From assembly GCF_004137355.1 (NCBI RefSeq), contig NZ_SDVB01000238.1:744001-808000 (forward strand): a stretch of DNA of 64,000 nucleotides. The letters run 5' to 3'. Each line of letters opens with the position of its first letter. Position 1 is the stretch's first letter. The stretch is from Ciceribacter ferrooxidans. Lineage in GTDB: Bacteria; Pseudomonadota; Alphaproteobacteria; Rhizobiales; Rhizobiaceae. The position numbers and the translations under genes were made by a program. Below, in pieces: positions 58,620 to 64,000 of the stretch. The notes under the pieces were generated by a model. It did not search any database. It saw nothing but the letters and a program-made list of their open reading frames with translations, and was not told the origin of the DNA.

Positions 58620-59375
58620 ATGCTTGAAATCAGAAACCTGCACGCCCGCATCGCCGAAGACGGCACCGAAATCATCCGCGGCCTGAATCTCACCGTGAAG
58701 GCCGGCGAAGTGGCGGCGATCATGGGGCCGAACGGCTCGGGCAAGTCGACGCTCTCCTACATCCTGTCGGGCCGCGAGGACTACGAGGTCACCGAGGGCG
58801 ACATCCTCTACAACGGCGAGAGCATCCTGGAGCTCGACCCGGCAGAGCGCGCGGCAAAGGGCATCTTCCTCGCCTTCCAGTATCCGGTCGAAATTCCGGG
58901 TGTGGCCACCATGCAGTTCCTCAAGGTGGCGATGAACGAGCAGCGCAAGGCGCGTGGCGAGCCGGAACTGACGACGCCGGAGTTCATGCGCCGCGTGAAG
59001 GAAGCATCCGCCGAACTGAAGATCGCCCCCGACATGCTGAAGCGGCCGCTCAACGTCGGCTTCTCCGGCGGCGAGAAGAAGCGCGCCGAAATCCTGCAGA
59101 TGGCGCTGCTCGAGCCGAAGCTCTGCATCCTCGACGAAACCGACAGCGGCCTCGACATCGACGCGCTGAAAATCGTCGCCGACGGCGTCAACGCACTGAA
59201 GTCGCCGGACCGCGCGGTGATCGTCATCACCCACTACCAGCGGCTCCTCGACTACATCGTGCCGGATACCGTCCACGTCCTCTACAAGGGGCAGATCGTC
59301 AAGACCGGCGACAAGAACCTGGCACTCGAGCTGGAAGCCGGCGGCTACGCCGACATCATCGGGCAAGCGGCCTGA
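58620..59375 (+). CDS. sufC: Fe-S cluster assembly ATPase SufC
   Basis: The 251-residue ABC ATPase of SufBC2D has Walker A IMGPNGSGKSTLSYIL, the ABC signature NVGFSGGEKKRAEILQMALL, and Walker B KLCILDETDSGLDIDAL. The deviations from transporter ATPases, such as FSGGEKKR, are normal for SufC. A hairpin GGCGG/CCGCC lies about 20 bases before the ATG. It follows the palindromic element after sufB. Confidence 0.98.
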   Translation: MLEIRNLHARIAEDGTEIIRGLNLTVKAGEVAAIMGPNGSGKSTLSYILSGREDYEVTEGDILYNGESILELDPAERAAKGIFLAFQYPVEIPGVATMQFLKVAMNEQRKARGEPELTTPEFMRRVKEASAELKIAPDMLKRPLNVGFSGGEKKRAEILQMALLEPKLCILDETDSGLDIDALKIVADGVNALKSPDRAVIVITHYQRLLDYIVPDTVHVLYKGQIVKTGDKNLALELEAGGYADIIGQAA

Positions 59376-59398
59376 CCGGCCGGGAAGGAGTCCTGACG

Positions 59399-60673
59399 AT
59401 GACCCTGCAAGCAGCCAATAGACTGACGGCGGCGGAAAGCCAGCTGATCGACAGCTATTCACACCAGATCGGTGAACTGCCCGGCGACGGCGGTGTTCTC
59501 GCCGCCCGCGACCGGCTCTTCGACGAGCTGAAGCGCGGCGGCCTGCCGACGCGCCGGGTCGAGGCGTGGCACTATACGGACCTGAAGAACCTGCTGCGCG
59601 CCGTTCCGGAGTTCGTGCCGGCGACGGATGCGCAGACGGCCGCGCCTGTCGTCGCGGGTTCGAACCTGTTTGCCGTGTTGCAGGGTGTGGCCCGAGAGGT
59701 CCGCGCGCCGCAAGGTGTCGGCGTCCAGGCGTTCAGCAGCATGCTGGCCGACGGTTCGGCCGCTGCCCGGCTCGTCGCTCACGACCGCGACGATACCGTC
59801 GGACGCATCAACAGCAGCTTCGTGCGCGACGGCTTTGCCGTCTCTGTCGAGGCCGACACGGTTGTCGAGGCGCCGATTGAGCTGCAGTCCGTCCATGGCG
59901 CCGGTCAGCTTCATGTCCGCTATCCGGTCACGTTCGGGGCGAAGAGCCGTGCGACGGTGATCGAGCGGCATATCGGCAATGGGGCGGGTGCGGCGCTCGT
60001 CTCCGCCGTCAGCGATCTCGTCCTCGGTGACGACGCCGACGTGACCTGGATCATCCTTCAAGCGCAAGGCAAGGACGATACCCATCTCGGGCAGATCAAG
60101 GCCGAGCTAGGGGCCGGGGCAAAATTCCGCCTCTTCATCATCAATGCCGGCGGCAAGCTGGTGCGCCAGGAGGTTCATGTCCGCACCGCCGGCGAGGGCT
60201 CCGATTTCACCCTGCGCGGCATCAACCTGATCGGCGGCGAGAGCCATGTCGACGTCACGATGACCCTCGGCCACGATGTCGCGAACACCACCTCGACCGA
60301 GATCGTCCGCAACGTGGTCTTCGATCGCGGACGCGGCGTTTTCCAGGGGATGATCAGGGTTGCCCCCGATGCGCAGAAGACGGATGCGCGCATGGCCTGC
60401 AACACGCTGCTTCTCTCCGACGACGGCGAATTTTCGGTCAAGCCGGAGCTCGAGATTTTTGCCGACGACGTGCAGTGCGCCCACGGCGCCACTGTCGCCG
60501 ACATCGATCACAATCATCTCTACTACATGATGTCGCGCGGCGTTCCGGAGAAGCAGGCGCGGGCACTTCTCGTGCGAGCCTTCGTCGCCGAGATCGTCGA
60601 GGAACTGGAAGGCGAGGCACTGGTCGAGGCGCTCGAAGCGTTGATCTCCGACTGGCTGGAACACCATGGCTGA
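59399..60673 (+). CDS. sufD: Fe-S cluster assembly protein SufD
   Basis: The 424-residue partner of SufB in the scaffold. It begins MTLQAANRLTAAESQLIDSY and has RRVEAWHYTDLKNLLR, DLVLGDDADVTWIILQAQGK, GESHVDVTMTLGHDVANTTS and the C-terminal GATVADIDHNHLYYMMSRGV with KQARALLVRAFVAEIV. The His in ATVADIDHNH is at the place of the iron-acquiring residue of SufD. It starts 23 bases after sufC and overlaps sufS by 8 bases. Confidence 0.95.
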   Translation: MTLQAANRLTAAESQLIDSYSHQIGELPGDGGVLAARDRLFDELKRGGLPTRRVEAWHYTDLKNLLRAVPEFVPATDAQTAAPVVAGSNLFAVLQGVAREVRAPQGVGVQAFSSMLADGSAAARLVAHDRDDTVGRINSSFVRDGFAVSVEADTVVEAPIELQSVHGAGQLHVRYPVTFGAKSRATVIERHIGNGAGAALVSAVSDLVLGDDADVTWIILQAQGKDDTHLGQIKAELGAGAKFRLFIINAGGKLVRQEVHVRTAGEGSDFTLRGINLIGGESHVDVTMTLGHDVANTTSTEIVRNVVFDRGRGVFQGMIRVAPDAQKTDARMACNTLLLSDDGEFSVKPELEIFADDVQCAHGATVADIDHNHLYYMMSRGVPEKQARALLVRAFVAEIVEELEGEALVEALEALISDWLEHHG

Positions 60674-61910
60674 TCTCTCTTCGACAGTTGCGGGTTACGA
60701 CGTCGATCGCGTCCGGCAGGATTTTCCGATCCTCTCGCGCGAGGTCTACGGCAAGCCGCTCGTCTATCTCGACAACGCCGCCTCGGCCCAGAAGCCGAGG
60801 CAGGTGATCGACGCGGTGTCGCGCACCTATGCGCACGAATATGCCAACGTCCATCGCGGCCTGCATTTCCTTTCGAATGCGGCGACCGAGGCCTATGAGG
60901 GCGCACGCGAGAAGGTGCGGCGTTTCCTCAATGCCGGATCGGTGGACGAATTGGTCTTCACCAAGTCCTCGACCGAGGCGATCAACACGGTCGCCTATGG
61001 CTGGGGCATGACGCATGTCGGCGAGGGTGACGAGGTCGTGCTGTCGATCCTCGAGCACCATTCGAACATCGTGCCCTGGCATTTCCTGCGCGAGCGCAAG
61101 GGGGCCAAGCTCGTCTGGGTGCCGGTCGACGACGACGGTGCCTTCCACATCGAGGATTTCGAGAAGTGCCTGACCGAGCGCACCAAACTCGTCGCGATCA
61201 CCCACATGTCGAACGCGCTCGGTACCGTGGTGCCGGTCAAGGAAGTCTGCCGCATCGCCCATGAGCGCGGCATTCCGGTACTCGTCGACGGCAGCCAGGG
61301 CGCCGTGCACATGCCGGTCGACGTGCGCGATATCGATTGCGACTGGTACGCCGTCACCGGCCACAAGCTCTATGGTCCATCCGGCATCGGCGCGCTCTAC
61401 GGCAAGACGGAGCGGCTGAAGGAAATGCAGCCCTTCATGGGCGGCGGCGAGATGATCGTCGAGGTGACCGAGGACCGTGTGACCTACAACGACCCGCCGC
61501 ACCGGTTCGAGGCCGGCACGCCGCCGATCGTTCAGGCGATCGGCCTCGGCCATGCCCTCGACTACATCGACAGCCTCGGCCGCGAGGCGATCGCGGCCCA
61601 TGAGGCGGGACTTGCCGCCTATGCCGAGGAACGGCTGCGGGCGATCAATTCCCTGCGCATCATCGGCAATGCGCCGGGCAAGGGGGCGATCTTCTCCTTC
61701 GAGCTTGCGGGTATCCATGCCCATGACGTCTCGATGCTGATCGATCGCCGCGGGGTAGCTGTCCGGGCGGGCACGCATTGCGCCCAGCCGTTGCTTGCGC
61801 GCTTCGGCGTGACCTCGACCTGCCGCGCGTCGTTCGGCCTCTACAATACCCGCGCCGAAATCGATGCGCTGGCCGATGCGCTCGATTATGCGCGCACATT
61901 CTTTGCTTGA
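60666..61910 (+). CDS. sufS: cysteine desulfurase SufS
   Basis: The 414-residue SufS-type (group II) desulfurase has YLDNAASAQKPRQVIDAV, EHHSNIVPWHFLRERK, the PLP lysine in VTGHKLYGPSGIGALYGK, and the short active-site loop RAGTHCAQPLLARFGV with the catalytic Cys. It overlaps sufD by 8 bases and so is translationally coupled. This operon thus carries two desulfurases of different groups. No SufE gene is present in the window; a partner must lie elsewhere or be dispensable. Confidence 0.97.
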   Translation: MADLSSTVAGYDVDRVRQDFPILSREVYGKPLVYLDNAASAQKPRQVIDAVSRTYAHEYANVHRGLHFLSNAATEAYEGAREKVRRFLNAGSVDELVFTKSSTEAINTVAYGWGMTHVGEGDEVVLSILEHHSNIVPWHFLRERKGAKLVWVPVDDDGAFHIEDFEKCLTERTKLVAITHMSNALGTVVPVKEVCRIAHERGIPVLVDGSQGAVHMPVDVRDIDCDWYAVTGHKLYGPSGIGALYGKTERLKEMQPFMGGGEMIVEVTEDRVTYNDPPHRFEAGTPPIVQAIGLGHALDYIDSLGREAIAAHEAGLAAYAEERLRAINSLRIIGNAPGKGAIFSFELAGIHAHDVSMLIDRRGVAVRAGTHCAQPLLARFGVTSTCRASFGLYNTRAEIDALADALDYARTFFA

Positions 61911-61920
61911 GGAGCCGCTC

Positions 61921-62301
61921 ATGAGTGTGAACGAGAGCGAACAGAAGCCGGACTTCCGCGAGGATATCGTGCAGTCGAACATTCCGCAGGAAGAGCTTGC
62001 ACGCCTTTCCGACGACATCGTCGCGGCGCTCAAGACCGTCTACGATCCGGAAATCCCGGCCGACATCTTCGAGCTGGGACTGATCTACAAGATCGACATC
62101 GATGACGACCGCATGGTGAAGATCGTCATGACGCTGACGGCGCCGGGTTGCCCGGTGGCGGGCGAGATGCCGAGTTGGGTTCAGAACGCCGTGAGCGCCG
62201 TTGAAGGCGTGTCCGGAGTCGAGGTGGAGATGACCTTCGATCCGCCGTGGACGCCCGACCGCATGTCGGAAGAGGCCCAGGTGGCGGTCGGCTGGTATTG
62301 A
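61921..62301 (+). CDS. SUF-associated DUF59 (MIP18/SufT-like) protein
   Basis: The 126-residue protein has the DUF59 motifs: LKTVYDPEIPADIFELGLIY and TLTAPGCPVAGEMPSWVQ, and the C-terminal VEMTFDPPWTPDRMSEEAQ. The Cys in TAPGCPVAGE is the conserved one. In Rhizobiales it is the usual gene between sufS and sufA (SufX or SufT), thought to aid maturation of target proteins. ATG 61921 follows GAGGAGCCGCTC, ten bases after sufS. Confidence 0.93.
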   Translation: MSVNESEQKPDFREDIVQSNIPQEELARLSDDIVAALKTVYDPEIPADIFELGLIYKIDIDDDRMVKIVMTLTAPGCPVAGEMPSWVQNAVSAVEGVSGVEVEMTFDPPWTPDRMSEEAQVAVGWY

Positions 62302-62340
62302 TCGTCGTCAAGGCCGGGACTACATTTGAAGAACCGAAGC

Positions 62341-62359
62341 GCCGGACCTTGAACCCGGC
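62341..62359 (+). repeat. hairpin repeat before sufA (copy 2)
   Basis: GCCGGACCTTGAACCCGGC is identical to the copy before sufB except one base, and ends 20 bases before the sufA ATG, just before its ribosome site CAGGAG. It is the only other copy I found in the window. Confidence 0.6.
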
Positions 62360-62379
62360 TGCGGCAGGAGACACAGGAA

Positions 62380-62772
62380 ATGGGCTTTCAAGTCATGACC
62401 ATGACGGACGCTGCCGCTCGGCGCGTCCGCGCGATCGTCGCAGGTTCCGGCCCGGATGCGCAGGGTGTCCGCGTCGGGATCAAGAAGGGCGGTTGCGCCG
62501 GCATGGAATATACGATCGAGCTCGTGACGGCGCCGAGCGCCAAAGATGATCTCATCGAACGTGACGGTGCGAAGGTCTGGATCGATCCTGCCGCCGTCCT
62601 CTATCTGCTCGGCACCGAGATGGACTTCGAGACGACGAAGCTGCGTTCCGGATTCACCTTCAGCAATCCCAACCAGACCTCGGCCTGCGGCTGCGGGGAG
62701 TCGGTCGAACTGAAGGCGGCAGACCTCGCCGAGCTCGCACGCCAGAAGGACGCGGCGGTGACCGCTGGCTGA
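62380..62772 (+). CDS. sufA: A-type iron-sulfur carrier SufA/HesB
   Basis: The 130-residue A-type carrier has the three cluster cysteines: one in GIKKGGCAGMEYTIEL and two in NQTSACGCGESVEL. It starts MGFQVMTMTDAAARRVRAIV. A-type proteins pass clusters from the scaffold to apo-enzymes. It is the last gene of the suf operon; the next gene is the Lrp regulator 186 bases on. A GCCC-GAA-GGGC hairpin with a short T-run at about 62840-62860 may end the transcript. Confidence 0.95.
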   Translation: MGFQVMTMTDAAARRVRAIVAGSGPDAQGVRVGIKKGGCAGMEYTIELVTAPSAKDDLIERDGAKVWIDPAAVLYLLGTEMDFETTKLRSGFTFSNPNQTSACGCGESVELKAADLAELARQKDAAVTAG

Positions 62773-62921
62773 GCAGCCGGCGGGCGTTCAACTGCTCGGC
62801 CCCTGTCCCCGATAGCTGCTTCTTCAGCTGTCAGCGGCCGCCCGAAGGGCGCGCGGCTTTAGAGCTCGCAGGCGTGGCGCCTGGAGGCTCTTCGCTTCCG
62901 TGTGAATTTTCTGCAAAAACT

Positions 62922-62950
62922 ATTGCTCTACGTTCCGCAATTTGTATAGT
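62922..62950 (+). promoter_or_regulatory. promoter of the Lrp/AsnC gene, possibly leaderless
   Basis: ATTGCT (62922-62927), a 17-base spacer and TATAGT (62945-62950) lie only eight bases before the ATG, so transcription would start at or next to the start codon. An imperfect inverted repeat, GCAAAAACTAT (62913-62923) and ATAGTTTGC (62946-62954), brackets the promoter and could be an autoregulatory site. Confidence 0.45.
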
Positions 62951-62958
62951 TTGCGGCC

Positions 62959-63408
62959 ATGGATATAATAGACCACAAAATCATCTGTCTTCTCGCCGAG
63001 GATTCGCGGCGCTCGCTCAGCGACATCGGTGAGCATGTAAGCCTCTCCCCGTCGGCTGTCAACGAACGCATGCGGCGACTTCTGGCGTCGGGTGCGATCA
63101 AACGTTTCACCGTGGACGCCGATCATGCCGCGCTCGGCATGGACATCCTCGCCTTCGTCTTCGTGGCGCTCGACGCGCGCGCCAACGAGGAGGCGTTCCG
63201 TGCCTATATGAACGGCCATCGGGCGATCGCCGAATGTCATCACATCACCGGCGCATGGTCCTATCTCATCAAGATTCGCGTCAGTGCGCTGACCGGCATC
63301 GAGGATTTTCTCGCCGATCTCAAGGCACGCGGCTTTCTTGCCCGCAGTGAGACCGTGATCGCACTCTCGACCATAACCGAAACCCCGTTCACGCCGCCGG
63401 AGATCTGA
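62959..63408 (+). CDS. Lrp/AsnC family transcriptional regulator
   Basis: The 149-residue protein has an N-terminal helix-turn-helix (LLAEDSRRSLSDIGEHVSLS, SAVNERMRRLLASGAIKRFT) and a C-terminal RAM domain (AECHHITGAWSYLIKIRVSA). Lrp members sense amino acids and often control an adjacent exporter. A LysE exporter gene starts two bases after its stop, so it probably regulates amino-acid export. No ribosome site is visible; the transcript may be leaderless. Confidence 0.92.
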   Translation: MDIIDHKIICLLAEDSRRSLSDIGEHVSLSPSAVNERMRRLLASGAIKRFTVDADHAALGMDILAFVFVALDARANEEAFRAYMNGHRAIAECHHITGAWSYLIKIRVSALTGIEDFLADLKARGFLARSETVIALSTITETPFTPPEI

Positions 63409-63410
63409 TA

Positions 63411-64000
63411 ATGGCGGTCGCGCTCGTCGCTAAGGGTATCGTCCTCGGTCTGGCGATCGCGGCGCCTCTCGGGCCGATCGGTGCGCTCTGCATCAACCGC
63501 ACGCTCGAGCGCGGCTTCTGGGCCGGTGTCGCCGGCGGCCTCGGAACGGCGCTTGCTGACGGTACCTACGCCTTGATGGCGGCGGCGGGCTTCGCCGCCT
63601 TCGCCTTCGCGCTTGATGCGGTCTCGCTGCCGCTGCAACTCATCGGTGGGGCGTTCATGCTGTGGCTCGGCTGGACGAGTTTCCGGCCGCGTCCACCGGT
63701 CACCGCGGCCACGGTCGGCGCGCGGGACCTCGTCGCGACCACCATATCGACCTTCTTCCTTACCATCACCAACCCGGCGACAATCCTCTCCTTCGCCGCC
63801 ATTTTCGCCGGCCTCGGGCTCGCCGGAGCAGGCGATCGCTGGAGCGCGGCCCTGCTGGTTCTCGGCGTGTTCGCCGGCTCGATGCTCTGGTGGTTCTTTC
63901 TCTCCGGACTGGTGGCGATGCTGCACCATCGCCTGCCGCCGTCCTTCGCCCTCTGGGTCTCGCGCGTCTCCGGCGGCGTCCTTCTTGCCTTCGGTGCCAT
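63411..64000 (+). CDS. LysE family translocator, 3' end outside the window
   Basis: From ATG 63411 the frame stays open to the window end, giving 196 residues. It starts MAVALVAKGIVLGLAIAAPL, GPIGALCINRTLERGFWAGV follows, then several hydrophobic helices, TISTFFLTITNPATILSFAA, and SGLVAMLHHRLPP. The PLGPIG and ITNPATILSF segments are LysE/RhtB hallmarks. It begins two bases after the Lrp-type regulator, its likely controller. The exported substrate is unknown. It differs from the LysE gene at 43829. Confidence 0.9.
   Translation, partial: MAVALVAKGIVLGLAIAAPLGPIGALCINRTLERGFWAGVAGGLGTALADGTYALMAAAGFAAFAFALDAVSLPLQLIGGAFMLWLGWTSFRPRPPVTAATVGARDLVATTISTFFLTITNPATILSFAAIFAGLGLAGAGDRWSAALLVLGVFAGSMLWWFFLSGLVAMLHHRLPPSFALWVSRVSGGVLLAFGA

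Overview
The window looks like chromosomal DNA of a Rhizobiaceae alphaproteobacterium, probably of the Sinorhizobium/Ensifer type. It is GC-rich (roughly 62 % by eye). Its promoters resemble the rhizobial consensus CTTGAC-N17-CTATAT, and it has the Rhizobiales suf gene order, a DUF1476 protein, a DUF1127 protein and a GC-rich palindromic intergenic element of rhizobial type. No phage, transposase, integron, CRISPR array, rRNA or tRNA gene was recognised. Both edges cut genes: the 3' end of a diguanylate cyclase (bases 1-170) and the 5' part of a LysE-type exporter (63411 onward).

Bases 1-22 kb carry mostly housekeeping genes: a glutathione S-transferase, isocitrate dehydrogenase (icd), three tandem paralogous secreted proteins, trmJ, murI, a CorC-type CBS membrane protein, an orphan HerA-like ATPase, pepT, a TerC protein, rpsD, glsA, ttcA, an inositol-phosphatase-like gene, an MFS drug exporter, the CGFS glutaredoxin/BolA pair, and purL. 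A MocR-type regulator diverges from a DUF1127 gene across a short spacer holding three palindromes. A PagL-like outer membrane protein and a lipoprotein follow.

Bases 22-36 kb contain the second purine cluster, purC-purS-(85-aa coiled-coil protein)-purQ, with purB further on. Between and after them are DUF1476 (F1-ATPase inhibitor zeta type), a large PAS/GGDEF/EAL protein, an RBBP9-type hydrolase, a ferric-reductase-like flavoprotein, an iron-permease-family protein, rpe with two membrane/secreted neighbours, an SDR dehydrogenase and a periplasmic binding protein.

Bases 36-42 kb form a tight seven-gene operon: flavin reductase, MoxR ATPase, CoxE-type VWA protein, XdhC split into two genes, a MoeA-like/MobA-like fusion, and a TfoX-N protein. 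It is a maturation kit for a molybdenum hydroxylase (CO dehydrogenase/xanthine dehydrogenase family), but no structural hydroxylase gene lies in the window.

Bases 42-55 kb hold a NUDIX hydrolase, a RhlE-type helicase, a LysE exporter, an envelope M23 peptidase, a DUF455 ferritin-like protein, a one-cysteine Bcp, a giant AsmA/DUF3971 envelope protein, tyrS, anmK, a membrane diguanylate cyclase and an alpha/beta hydrolase.

Bases 55.4-62.8 kb are a complete SUF iron-sulfur assembly operon: cysteine desulfurase-sufB-sufC-sufD-sufS-DUF59 protein-sufA. A promoter at 55472-55500 is overlapped just downstream by a near-perfect Irr (ICE) box. The operon also carries an intergenic palindrome between sufB and sufC and a repeated hairpin before sufB and sufA. 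An Lrp/AsnC regulator with an apparently leaderless promoter and the truncated LysE gene close the window.
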